Shown in pieces: positions 1 through 8,195 of a DNA stretch of 64,000 nt. The DNA is from Embleya hyalina (lineage in GTDB: Bacteria; Actinomycetota; Actinomycetes; Streptomycetales; Streptomycetaceae). Below the pieces are notes generated by a model, which was not told the DNA's origin, made no database searches, and saw nothing but the letters and a program-made list of their open reading frames with translations. The stretch is from assembly GCF_003967355.1 (NCBI RefSeq), contig NZ_BIFH01000017.1:145023-209022 (forward strand). The letters run 5' to 3'. Position numbers and translations under genes: made by a program. Every line of letters starts with the position of its first letter. Within the stretch, counting starts at the first letter, position 1.

Positions 1-1194
1 GCGTGCCGCGTCGACGCCGATCCACTCCACGACGTCGTCGATGGTGATGATGTTGCCCGCGCGCTTGGACATCCGGACCTCTTCGCCGGCGCGCATCATC
101 TTCACGAACTGGCCGACGATGACCTCGATGTTGTGCTCGGGGTCGTCGCCCGCGCAGGCCACGATCGCCTTGAGCCGCCCGACGTAGCCGTGGTGGTCGG
201 CGCCGAGCATGTACACGGCGACCTCGTTGCCCCGGTCGCGCTTGTTCAGGTAGTACGCGGCGTCGGAGGCGAAGTAGGTCTTCTCGCCGTCGGACTTGAT
301 CAGGACCCGGTCCTTGTCGTCCCCGTAGTCCGTGGTGCGCAGCCAGATCGCGCCGTTGTCGTCGTAGACGTGGCCCTGCTCGCGCAGCCGCTCGATCGCC
401 TTCTCCACCGCGCCGGACGCGTGCAGCGTGGTCTCGGAGAACCAGACGTCGAAGTGCGCGCCGAAGTTCTCCATGGAGCGCTGGATCTCGGCGACCATCA
501 GCCGCAGTCCGGTGGCCCGGAAGATCTTCTCCTGGAGGGCCTCGTCCATGCCCAGCACGTCGGGGTGCTCGGCGAGGATGTCGGCGGCGATGTCGTTGAT
601 GTACGCGCCGACGTAGCCGTCCTCGGGCACGGGCCGCTTGTTCGCCGCCGCCATCAGCGACTTGCCGAACTTGTCGATCTGTACGCCGGCGTCGTTGATG
701 TAGTACTCGGTCGTGACGTCGGCGCCGGACGCGCGCAGGATCCGCCCGAGCGAGTCGCCGACGGCGGCCCAGCGCACCCCGCCGATGTGGATCGGCCCGG
801 TCGGGTTGGCGGACACGAATTCGAGGTTGATCTTCAGCCCGTCGAACGCGTTGTTGCTGCCGTAGTCGGCGCCGGCGTCGACGATGGCGCGGGCCAGCTC
901 GCCCTGGGCGGCCGTGTCGACGGTGATGTTGAGGAAGCCGGGACCGGCCACGTCGACCTTCGCGATGCCGGGCACCTGCGCGATGCGCGCGGCCAACAGC
1001 TCGGCGATCTCCCGCGGCGCCCGCTTCGCCGGCTTCGCGAGCTGCAGCGCGATGTTCGTCGCGTAGTCGCCGTGCTCGCGGTTCTTCGGTCGCTCCACCG
1101 TCGTGCTCTCGGGCACGGCAACGGCGAGCTCGCCCGCCTCGACGGCGGCACGAACCGCGGACAACACTGACTGCGAAAGCTCTGCGGGGGTCAC
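1..1194 (-). CDS. argS: Arginyl-tRNA synthetase, N-terminal 398 residues (runs off the window)
   Basis: Class I aminoacyl-tRNA synthetase that charges tRNA-Arg in the cytoplasm. The reading frame is open from a GTG at 1194 to the window edge, so the C-terminal anticodon-binding part is missing. The class I signatures are visible: a HIGH-like HIGG at about residues 136-139 after PTGPI, and a KMSKS-like MSKR at about 375-378 followed by AGN. The N-terminal 100 residues match the Add1 domain typical of ArgS. The start GTG-ACC-CCC gives the usual N-terminus; no longer in-frame start was sought. It lies next to a tRNA-Arg gene, and an unrelated response regulator ends 52 bases upstream on the same strand. 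Identification is secure; only the 3' end is unseen. Confidence 0.95.
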   Translation of the reverse strand, partial: MTPAELSQSVLSAVRAAVEAGELAVAVPESTTVERPKNREHGDYATNIALQLAKPAKRAPREIAELLAARIAQVPGIAKVDVAGPGFLNITVDTAAQGELARAIVDAGADYGSNNAFDGLKINLEFVSANPTGPIHIGGVRWAAVGDSLGRILRASGADVTTEYYINDAGVQIDKFGKSLMAAANKRPVPEDGYVGAYINDIAADILAEHPDVLGMDEALQEKIFRATGLRLMVAEIQRSMENFGAHFDVWFSETTLHASGAVEKAIERLREQGHVYDDNGAIWLRTTDYGDDKDRVLIKSDGEKTYFASDAAYYLNKRDRGNEVAVYMLGADHHGYVGRLKAIVACAGDDPEHNIEVIVGQFVKMMRAGEEVRMSKRAGNIITIDDVVEWIGVDAAR

Positions 1195-1246
1195 GCGCAC
1201 AAGGGTAGGCGACCCGCCGACCGACCCGCCCGGCGGGCGGGGTAGG

Positions 1247-1645
1247 TCATTCGGGTGACAGTTCCGGCGACAACGCCCGCACGAGGCGAATCAACTGCTC
1301 GGGATGAAACGGCTTGGTCAGATACCCGTCCACACCCACCGCCCGCGCCCGGGAAAAATCCTCGTCCTGCGCGCAGGCACTGATCATCAGGATCTTCAGC
1401 CCCTTGGTCCGCGGATCCGCCCGCAACCGCGCGGCCGTCCCGATCCCATCCAGATGCGGCATGACCACGTCGAGCGTCACCAGATCCGGCCGCACCTCGT
1501 GCACGAGCCGCAGACACTCCTCACCATCGCGGGCGGTGGTCACCACGAACCCCTCCAGCCGCAGATTGACCGCGATCAGCTGCCGAATCACCTCGTCGTC
1601 ATCCACGACAAGGACCCGCGCCGCCTCACCACCAATCCCGCCCAC
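1247..1645 (-). CDS. Stand-alone receiver-domain response regulator
   Basis: A 132-residue CheY-like receiver with no output domain, so it probably acts by protein-protein contact or as a phosphorelay intermediate. The acidic cluster is D15-D16-D17, the phosphoacceptor is D59 in LVTLDVVMP, the switch Ser is S89 (MISAC), and the conserved Lys is K111 in GYLTKPF. No histidine kinase gene is adjacent. A GTG at 1645 is preferred over the upstream ATG at 1738, because the extra 31 residues are low-complexity Gly/Trp/Arg and would cover a good -10 hexamer seven bases before the GTG. That layout suggests a leaderless mRNA. Cognate kinase and target are unknown. Confidence 0.85.
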   Translation of the reverse strand: MGGIGGEAARVLVVDDDEVIRQLIAVNLRLEGFVVTTARDGEECLRLVHEVRPDLVTLDVVMPHLDGIGTAARLRADPRTKGLKILMISACAQDEDFSRARAVGVDGYLTKPFHPEQLIRLVRALSPELSPE

Positions 1646-1652
1646 GCCAGTG

Positions 1653-1658
1653 AGGTTA
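1653..1658 (-). promoter_or_regulatory. Candidate -10 element for a leaderless response-regulator mRNA
   Basis: On the minus strand TAACCT matches the actinobacterial TANNNT -10 pattern, with CACTGGC between it and the GTG at 1645. A transcript starting about 7 bases after the hexamer would begin at or beside the start codon. No convincing -35 or Shine-Dalgarno sequence is seen. This is inference from spacing only. Confidence 0.45.
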
Positions 1659-1775
1659 GGCCCCCCACACCCACGAGGGGGCCCGATCCGCACATCTCGT
1701 CCACACCCCGTCCACCCCCAACCCCAACCCCTTCGCAACCGCCCCCGAAGAACTGGTAATGTTCACGTCACCCGA

Positions 1776-1847
1776 GCCCCTGTAGCTCAGGGGATAGAGC
1801 AACGGCCTCCGGAGCCGTGTGCGCAGGTTCGAATCCTGCCAGGGGCA
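1776..1847 (+). tRNA. tRNA-Arg (anticodon CCG)
   Basis: A complete cloverleaf can be drawn. The acceptor stem GCCCCTG pairs with CAGGGGC and the discriminator is A. The D arm is GCTC/GAGC, and the anticodon stem ACGGC/GCCGT carries the loop CTCCGGA, giving anticodon CCG that reads CGG. The variable loop is 4 nt and the T arm is GCAGG-TTCGAAT-CCTGC. The 3' CCA is not encoded. An intrinsic terminator follows 18 bases later. It lies on the opposite strand to argS, the synthetase for the same amino acid. Confidence 0.96.
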
Positions 1848-1864
1848 CACAGCGTGAACAGTCT

Positions 1865-1903
1865 CAGCAGCCACGATCAGTCGTGAGCTGCTGTTTTTGT
1901 TTT
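1865..1903 (+). terminator. Rho-independent terminator of tRNA-Arg
   Basis: CAGCAG-C-CACGA, a TCAG loop, then TCGTG-AG-CTGCTG forms a stem of about 11 bp, followed directly by TTTTTGTTTT. This is the most canonical terminator in the window. From here to the end of the next gene at 2147 the sequence is G/T-rich on the plus strand and no credible gene was seen. Confidence 0.85.
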
Positions 1904-2146
1904 GGGGATTGCGGGTGGTGCTCACTGTGGGGGCTGGGGTGGGCGGTGTGCGTGTGGTGGGCTTGGAGGGGTTTTGGTGGGGCGTACGTCGTGGTTGCGA
2001 GGGTGGTGGCTGGGTGCGACGGCCTCGGAGGTGATTTGAAGCTGTGTATCCGGGGTGCTTCGAGGGGCAGAGACTGGGTTTTGTGATGGTGGGCTGTGCC
2101 TTGCCTGCGGTGGGGTGAGGGAGCCCCGGGTGCGGTGGGGGTGGTT

Positions 2147-3814
2147 TTAGGTGAGGCCTCGGTGGGTTAGTGCGGCTGTCAGGTTTCGTTTGCGGTGGTG
2201 GTTGGTGCGTAGGGTGGTGAAGCGCTCCTGCCAGGTTTGTTCGCAGTCGGCGGCTCGGGAGGTGTCTCGGGCGCGGGCGATCAGGTCGGCGGCGCGGGCG
2301 TAGGCGTTGTTGCCTGTTGTCGTGATGAGGGCTTCGGCTTCTCGCATGTAGGTGCGGACCGCGGCCTCCGGGCGGGTGGTTCGGCAGCCGTCGGCCAGGC
2401 GCAGCCATTGTTCGCGGGTCGCGCCGAGGGTTTCGGCCTCCGTCCATGCCTCGTCGAATTGCTCGTCGGCGAGCAGGATGTCGATCAGGACTCGGGTCGC
2501 CCGGACGCGGGTGGGCGGGTGTGCGATCGCGTCGCGCAGCAGTTGCAACGCCTCGGTGTGGTAGCGGTCGTGTGCTCCGGTCGCCCGTGCGGCCTCCAGC
2601 AGTTGTCGGTGGCCTGCGACACTCGGCTGACTTCGAAACTGTTCCCAGCGGACCCGCGACGCGTCCTCGCCGCGACCGGCCGCGTCGTACCGCAGGGTCA
2701 GGTAGTCGGCGAGCCTGGATTCGTTCGGGTGTTCGGTGAAGCCGCGTTCGGCCCATTCGAGTGCTTCGTCCACACGACCGGCGTCGGTGAGTACATCGGC
2801 GATCCGCAGGTAGGCGTAGCCGTGGGTGAGGTCGTCGCGGAGGGCGTCGACCAGCGCGTCCGTGTCCTCCTGAACCTCGGCCAAGTCTTCCCGCAGGTGG
2901 CGGACAAGGCGCCGATCCTCGCGCACCGCACGCAATCGTGTGGCGTAGTGCGCGATGCCGGTGTCGCCCAGCGGATCCGCGTAGTCCCGGATCCGCAGTT
3001 CCGGCCAGTCGTGGCCGGCCAGTTGGAACGTGAGCAGCCAGTCGGCCAGTTCGACGGGGTCGGTCGGGGCCGCCGCGCATGCTTCGGCGTGCAACTCGAC
3101 CAGTGCCTCGCCCTCGTCCGTGATCGCGCCGTCGGAGTCGTCGACGTCCCCGAGCGCGACGCCGATCAGGCCCAGCGCGCGACCGGAGAGGTCCACCACG
3201 GCGACGTGGTGGCCGCCGTCGGACAACTCGCGCAGGGTCTCCGCGATGTCGGCGACCGCGCCGGCGTAGGTGTGGGCGCCGTGTCGATCCAGGTAGCCGT
3301 ACGTGCGCAGTGAGCGGCCGAGGTGCTCGCGGATCGCCGCGATGTCCGGTCCGCCGCCGGCGTCGGTGCGGGCGGCGCGCAGAGCGAGGCGGCGGCGCAG
3401 GTCGGGATCGTTGTGGGCCGCCTCGTCGAGGAGGTCGACGAGTTCGTGCGGATCGAGCGAGGCGAGGTAGGCCCGCAGGTCGAACGTGTGGGCGCCGGGC
3501 TCGTCGGCCGGACGGTTCTCGACGGACCGAAGGAAGGTGAGGCCGACCGCGACGCAGTGTTTACAGAAGTGGCCCTGATCGCCGTAGGGACAGTCGCAGT
3601 TGCCGGCGAGGCCGTCCGCTCCGTATTCGAGGACGACGCCGTATGTGTCGTTGCCGTACACCACGGCGGTCACGACGCCCGGGTCGTCCTCGGCCAGGTT
3701 CGCGACGGCGTCGAGATAGCCCTCGCCTCGTCCGTACGACTTCGAACCGGCGGCGGCGAGGAGGTCTTCTGCGGTGAATGGCGGTACGGGTACGGGTACG
3801 GGCACGTTCTCCAT
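2147..3814 (-). CDS. SWIM zinc-finger protein with a TPR-like helical C-terminus
   Basis: Predicted 555-residue cytoplasmic protein. Near the N-terminus is a SWIM-type zinc finger: C73-x-C75, eight residues, then C84-x-H86 (CDCPYGDQGHFCKHC). SWIM fingers bind DNA or protein. The rest is alpha-helical and rich in Ala, Leu, Asp and Arg, with paired-helix segments resembling TPR repeats (for example around YLRIADVLTDAGRVDEALEWAERG). The start is set at the ATG at 3814, just before a Val-Pro run; the 43 extra upstream codons look non-coding. Homologous SWIM proteins are common in actinomycetes but their role is not established. No operon partner is evident, as the next gene upstream ends 153 bases away. 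Confidence 0.8.
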   Translation of the reverse strand: MENVPVPVPVPPFTAEDLLAAAGSKSYGRGEGYLDAVANLAEDDPGVVTAVVYGNDTYGVVLEYGADGLAGNCDCPYGDQGHFCKHCVAVGLTFLRSVENRPADEPGAHTFDLRAYLASLDPHELVDLLDEAAHNDPDLRRRLALRAARTDAGGGPDIAAIREHLGRSLRTYGYLDRHGAHTYAGAVADIAETLRELSDGGHHVAVVDLSGRALGLIGVALGDVDDSDGAITDEGEALVELHAEACAAAPTDPVELADWLLTFQLAGHDWPELRIRDYADPLGDTGIAHYATRLRAVREDRRLVRHLREDLAEVQEDTDALVDALRDDLTHGYAYLRIADVLTDAGRVDEALEWAERGFTEHPNESRLADYLTLRYDAAGRGEDASRVRWEQFRSQPSVAGHRQLLEAARATGAHDRYHTEALQLLRDAIAHPPTRVRATRVLIDILLADEQFDEAWTEAETLGATREQWLRLADGCRTTRPEAAVRTYMREAEALITTTGNNAYARAADLIARARDTSRAADCEQTWQERFTTLRTNHHRKRNLTAALTHRGLT

Positions 3815-3967
3815 CAAACCGCACCCGCCCGGCTCGGGTCGGGCTACCTTCGGATTCCCGGCGGAGGAGGACCCGGGAGGCGGTTTCGACGAGCCGCCAC
3901 GGGCTTGCCGGGGGACGGGCCACCCGGCTCGCCCCGCCGCCACGGACCCGCCGCCACAGATCCGCCG

Positions 3968-5626
3968 TCACAGATCCGCCGTCGTGTGTACCGCCTCGCC
4001 CTCCACGTATGTGCCCAGGACCCTTGCCTCGGCGATGTGCTCCGGCGGAGTCGCGTAGGGGTCGCGGTCGAGGACCACCAGGTCGGCGAGTTTGCCGGCC
4101 TCGATCGTGCCGGTGTCGTGGTCGCGGTGGTTCACGTATGCCGTGCCCACCGTGTAGGCCGCCAGGGCCGCCGTCAGGTCGATGCGCTGTTCGGGCAGGA
4201 ACACCCGGTCGGCGGGGTCAGCGAAGGCGGGCAGGACCCGGTTGACCGCCGTGTGGATGCCCCACATCGGGTCGGGGGCGCTCACCGGCCAGTCGCTGCC
4301 GGCGGCGAGGGTCGCGCCGGAGCGGAGGAGGTCGCCGAAGGGGTATTGCCAGGCGGCCCGTTCGTCGCCCAGGAACGGGATGGTCAGTTCGTCCATCTGG
4401 GCCTCGTGGGCGGCCCACAGCGGCTGGAGGTTGGCGGACACGCCCAGTGCGGCGAAGCGCGGGATGTCGTCGGGGTGGACCACCTGGAGGTGCGCGATGT
4501 GGTGTCGCCGATCGCCCCGGCCGTTCGTGGCGAGCGCCTGGGCGAAGCCGTTCAGCGCCTCGCGCGCCGCCCGGTCGCCGACCGCGTGCACGTGTACCTG
4601 GAACCCGTGCGCGTCGAGGAGCGTGACGTGTTCGCGCAGTTCGGCCGGGTCGACGAAGCTCAGGCCGCTGTTGCCGGTGTGGCAGCCGCAACCGTCGAAG
4701 TACGGCTCGTTCAGCGCGGCGGTGAAGTTCTCCGCGACGCCGTCCTGCATGATCTTCACGCTCGTCGCGCTGAACCGGCCGACCGTCGAGGACGCGCGGA
4801 GCTCCAGCAGGCGCTCCAACTGCTCGGCACCGCGGTCGCGTTCCCACCACAGGGCGCCCACGACGCGCGCGGTGAGCTGCCCGGAGCGGGCCGCCGTCAG
4901 ATACGCCGCCAGCGGATCCAGGCCCGGATGCGCGGAGCCGACCATCGCGTCCTGCCACGACGTCACGCCGACCGAGTGCATCCGTGCCTGGCCGGCGAGC
5001 AGGGCGCGCAGGCCGTCGGCCGCGTCCAGACCCGATACCAGGTCGCCGACCAGGGCCGCCGCGCCCTCGTGCAGGGTGCCCTGTGGCGTGCCGTCCGGCT
5101 CGCGCTCGATCCGCCCGTCGGCCGGGTCCGGGGTGTGCCGGTCGAGCCCGGCCAGTTCGAGCGCGCGGGTGTTCACCCATGCGCCGTGGCCGTCGGCGTT
5201 GATCAGGAACGCCGGCCGGTCCGGTACGAGTACGTCCAACTGCCGCCGACTCGGCGTGCCGCCGGCGAACGCCTCCATGTTCCACCCGCCGCCGGTGATC
5301 CACTCCTCGTCGGGCCGATGGGTCGCGTAGGCCCGAATCAGCGCGAACGTCGCGTCGGCGTCCCGGGCTTCGGACAGATCGCAGCGGATCAGCGTCATCC
5401 CCGCGAGCGCGGGGTGTACGTGCGCGTCCTGGAACCCGGGCACCAACGCCCGCCCCGCCAGGTCGATCACGTCGGTACGCGGCCCGATCAGCTCCCGTAC
5501 GTCCGGGTCATGGCCCACCGCCACGATCCGCCCGTCCCGCACCGCCACCGCCGTGGCCCGGCGACGTACGGCATCGATCGTATGGACCGCACCACCTCGA
5601 AAGACGACATCGGCGAAGGCAGACAT
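3968..5626 (-). CDS. Amidohydrolase, YtcJ-like family
   Basis: 552-residue metal-dependent hydrolase of the amidohydrolase-3/YtcJ type, likely cytoplasmic since no signal peptide is seen. The metal-binding HxH is in QDAHVHPA near residue 67. Later His/Asp ligands appear in HVHAVGDRAA, IAHLQVVHP and AAGSDWPVSAP, the usual order for this family. The C-terminal GTIEAGKLADLVVLDRDP is the typical composite-domain ending. It is last in the leftward ABC operon, 160 bases after the amidase, across an unusual polypurine tract. With the amidase it probably hydrolyses the imported amide or a product of it. The substrate cannot be told from sequence. Confidence 0.88.
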   Translation of the reverse strand: MSAFADVVFRGGAVHTIDAVRRRATAVAVRDGRIVAVGHDPDVRELIGPRTDVIDLAGRALVPGFQDAHVHPALAGMTLIRCDLSEARDADATFALIRAYATHRPDEEWITGGGWNMEAFAGGTPSRRQLDVLVPDRPAFLINADGHGAWVNTRALELAGLDRHTPDPADGRIEREPDGTPQGTLHEGAAALVGDLVSGLDAADGLRALLAGQARMHSVGVTSWQDAMVGSAHPGLDPLAAYLTAARSGQLTARVVGALWWERDRGAEQLERLLELRASSTVGRFSATSVKIMQDGVAENFTAALNEPYFDGCGCHTGNSGLSFVDPAELREHVTLLDAHGFQVHVHAVGDRAAREALNGFAQALATNGRGDRRHHIAHLQVVHPDDIPRFAALGVSANLQPLWAAHEAQMDELTIPFLGDERAAWQYPFGDLLRSGATLAAGSDWPVSAPDPMWGIHTAVNRVLPAFADPADRVFLPEQRIDLTAALAAYTVGTAYVNHRDHDTGTIEAGKLADLVVLDRDPYATPPEHIAEARVLGTYVEGEAVHTTADL

Positions 5627-5646
5627 GTGGAACTCCCGGCGCTGTA

Positions 5647-5776
5647 ACGGAGAAGGAGAGAAAGGAGGGCAAGGACAGGAAGGACGGGAAGGAGGGAAAA
5701 AGGGGACGAAGGGGAAGAAGTCAAGAGGGTGACGGGGGCGAGGCAGGGGAAAGAGGATTCGGAAGGTGGAGAGCGG
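5647..5776. repeat. Polypurine/polypyrimidine tract
   Basis: About 130 bases in which the plus strand is almost wholly A and G, built of short GGAAGG, GAAGG and AGGG runs with few pyrimidine interruptions. It fills the gap between the amidase stop and the amidohydrolase start. On the transcribed (minus) strand the mRNA would be C/U-rich, so it is not a ribosome-binding region. Such mirror-like tracts can form triplex structures, but no function is shown. Confidence 0.6.
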
Positions 5777-5786
5777 ACCACCCCCC

Positions 5787-7229
5787 TCAACGCCCCGGCA
5801 TCCCCACCCCCGCGTAGTCCCACGGTCGAACCCGCTCCACCGCCGCCGCCACCCGGAACACCGTCGCGTCGTCGTAGAACCGCCCGACGATCTGCACCCC
5901 CGTCGGAACCCCGTTCGCCGCCCGCCCCGACGGCACGCTCAACACCGGGCACCGGCTCGCGATGTTGAACACCGTCGTGAGCGACGCCTCGAGGTAGTGC
6001 TCCAACTCGACGCCGTTGATGGTGACCTTGGTCGACGTGTAGTCGTCGTCCGCCAGGAACGCGGGAATGCCGGCCGTCGGGCACAACAACACGTCGTACC
6101 GGTCCAGGAGTCCGCCGATCTCGGCCTGGATCGCCGCCTCGCGCTCCAGGCCCGAAAGCAGTCCGCGCCGGTCCGCCACCGCGACCGTCTCCTCGGCGAA
6201 CCTGAGGGTGTACGCGTTGAGTTGATCGCCGTGGTCGTTCGCGACCCCGCGCACCCACGAACCGAAGATCGCGCCGAAATGGATCATCGCCGTGTCCATG
6301 ACGTCGCGTCGGCGGATGTCGACCGCCACCTCCTCGACGATCGCCCCGGCTTCGCGCAACGCGTCCGCGACCGCCCGGGTGTTGGCCTCCACCTCGGGAT
6401 CGACCTGCCAGTCGCCCAGCCCGATCGACAGCGCCACCCGCAGCCCCGCGACGCCCCCCGGCACGGTCGGCAGGGTCAGCTTGGGGCTGAGCGCGACGCC
6501 GTCGAGCGGATGCGGGCCCGCGATCACGTTCTGGAGCAGTACGCAGTCGGCGACCGTGCGGGTCATCGGGCCGTCGTGGCAGTACGTGTCGAGGTTGAAC
6601 GGCGGCAGCGCCGGAACACGGCCGTACGGCGGCTTGTAGCCGACCGTGCCGGTGAACGAGGCGGGGATGCGGATCGAGCCGCCGATGTCCGAACCGGTCG
6701 CGAGCGTCGTACTCCCGGCCGCCAGCGCCGCGCCCGCGCCACCCGAGGAACCACCCGGCGAATAGGCCGGGTTCCACGGATTGCGGGTCACGCCCCACAA
6801 CTTCGAGTCGGTGAAGGCCGCGCAGCTGAACTCCGGGGTCGTGGTGCGCGCGTGCACGATGCCGCCGGCGGCCATCACCCGCTCGACCACGGGGTGCGTC
6901 GTCTCGGCGATCTCGGTCGCGAAGGGCAGCGAGCCCTCGGCGATGATCCGGCCGGCGATCGGCTGCTCCTCCTTGGTCGCCACCGCGAGCCCTTCCAACG
7001 GCCGTGGCGCGTCGCCCTTGCCGGCGTAGCGGGCCTCGGCCTCCCGTGCCGCGGCCAGTGCTTCGTCGTACATCCGCTCGGCGAGGCAATTGACGACGGG
7101 CTCGACCGCTTCCGCGCGCGTGATCACCGCGTTCATCAGTTCCACGGGCGACAACGATCGGTCCCGGAAACGACGCAGTGCCTCGGTCGCGGGCAGATAG
7201 GCGAGTTCGTCGAGGGCGTGATCGGACAT
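5787..7229 (-). CDS. Amidase signature family hydrolase
   Basis: 480-residue amidase-signature enzyme that hydrolyses a C-N amide bond with a Ser-cis-Ser-Lys triad. The Lys is in LAVATKEEQPIAG, the cis-Ser in the glycine-rich PGGSSGGAGAAL, and the nucleophile Ser in GSDIGGSIRIPA. Family relatives include GatA, 6-aminohexanoate hydrolase and fatty-acid amidases, so the substrate stays open. The start is the ATG at 7229 with an AAAGGA about 14 bases upstream. The longer reading frame to 7277 adds a His/Thr/Arg stretch and is less likely. It lies 78 bases after oppF on the same strand, suggesting that the imported substrate is an amide or peptide-like compound. Confidence 0.88.
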   Translation of the reverse strand: MSDHALDELAYLPATEALRRFRDRSLSPVELMNAVITRAEAVEPVVNCLAERMYDEALAAAREAEARYAGKGDAPRPLEGLAVATKEEQPIAGRIIAEGSLPFATEIAETTHPVVERVMAAGGIVHARTTTPEFSCAAFTDSKLWGVTRNPWNPAYSPGGSSGGAGAALAAGSTTLATGSDIGGSIRIPASFTGTVGYKPPYGRVPALPPFNLDTYCHDGPMTRTVADCVLLQNVIAGPHPLDGVALSPKLTLPTVPGGVAGLRVALSIGLGDWQVDPEVEANTRAVADALREAGAIVEEVAVDIRRRDVMDTAMIHFGAIFGSWVRGVANDHGDQLNAYTLRFAEETVAVADRRGLLSGLEREAAIQAEIGGLLDRYDVLLCPTAGIPAFLADDDYTSTKVTINGVELEHYLEASLTTVFNIASRCPVLSVPSGRAANGVPTGVQIVGRFYDDATVFRVAAAVERVRPWDYAGVGMPGR

Positions 7230-7307
7230 GGGAAGTACTTGATCCTTTCGTCGTGTGTGCGTCGCGGCCGGGTGCACCGCGACGAGTTCGGCTGCGTCGA
7301 ACGGGAA

Positions 7308-8195
7308 TCAGTCCCCCGACGAGCCCCCCGCTTCCCGCTCCAGCGCCCGCCGATCCGCCGCGATCCGCGCCGGATCCCACCCCACCCGCGGCACCGAATC
7401 CAGCAGCAGCCGCGTATAGGTGTGCCGCGGTTCCGTCAGCACATCCACCGTCGGTCCGGCCTCCACGACCCGCCCGCCGCGCAGCACCACCACGTCCTCC
7501 GTGATGTGCCGAACGACCGCGAGGTCGTGGCTGACGAACAGGAAGCCGACTCCCGCGTCGCGCCGGATCCCGGCCAGGAGGTCGAGGATCTGCGCCTGGA
7601 TGGACACGTCCAGCGCGGCGACCGCCTCGTCCAGGATCAGCACCTTCGGCTCGGCGGCCAGCGCTCGTGCGATCGCCACCCGTTGGCGCTGTCCACCCGA
7701 CAGGGCCTTCGGCAGCGCACTCGCCTCGCGCTCGCCCAGCCCCACCTGGTCCAGCAACTCGACGACACGCGCGGTCCGTTGCTCCCGGGTCAGGTCGAAG
7801 TGCAGGCGCAGCACCTCCTCGACGCACTCGCGCACCACGACGCGCGGATCCAGGGACAGGTAGGGGTCCTGGAACACCATCTGCATCTCCCGCGCGCGGG
7901 CGAGGCGTTCGGCCCGATTGCGGGTAGGCGCCGACCGTTCCCGACCCCCGACGCGGATGCTGCCCGAGTCGGGCGAGACGAGCCCCACGAGCATCCGCGC
8001 CGTCGTGGTCTTGCCGCATCCGGACTCGCCGACGATGCCCAGCGAGCCGCCGGGCGCAAGCGTGAACGAGACGCCGTCCACGGCCCGATGTCCGCCGAAC
8101 GCCTTGCACAGGTCGACGACTTCGAGGGTGGCGTCCACCGCGTCGGCGCCCTTGTCCCCAGTCGTCCCGGACGTCCGGGTCACCGAGCCGGTCAC
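7308..8195 (-). CDS. Oligopeptide-type ABC transporter ATPase (OppF/DppF-like)
   Basis: 295-residue nucleotide-binding subunit of a peptide/opine/nickel-type importer. Walker A is GESGCGKTT, the Q-loop is in MVFQDPYLSLDPR, the ABC signature is LSGGQRQR, Walker B is VLILDEAVAALD, and the switch His is in FVSHDLAVV. The C-terminal extension HTYTRLLLDSVPRV is typical of OppF/DppF. A GTG at 8195 overlaps the upstream oppD stop (GTGA), indicating translational coupling. The Walker B region reads DEAVAALD where most relatives have DEPTSALD, a tolerable variant. It pairs with the upstream ATPase to energise the two permeases at the inner face of the membrane. Confidence 0.93.
   Translation of the reverse strand: MTGSVTRTSGTTGDKGADAVDATLEVVDLCKAFGGHRAVDGVSFTLAPGGSLGIVGESGCGKTTTARMLVGLVSPDSGSIRVGGRERSAPTRNRAERLARAREMQMVFQDPYLSLDPRVVVRECVEEVLRLHFDLTREQRTARVVELLDQVGLGEREASALPKALSGGQRQRVAIARALAAEPKVLILDEAVAALDVSIQAQILDLLAGIRRDAGVGFLFVSHDLAVVRHITEDVVVLRGGRVVEAGPTVDVLTEPRHTYTRLLLDSVPRVGWDPARIAADRRALEREAGGSSGD

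Noticed and set aside
1817..2086. A plus-strand frame overlapping the tRNA end and terminator
   Set aside because: It starts inside the tRNA gene, crosses the terminator and has Trp/Gly/Val-rich non-protein-like composition.
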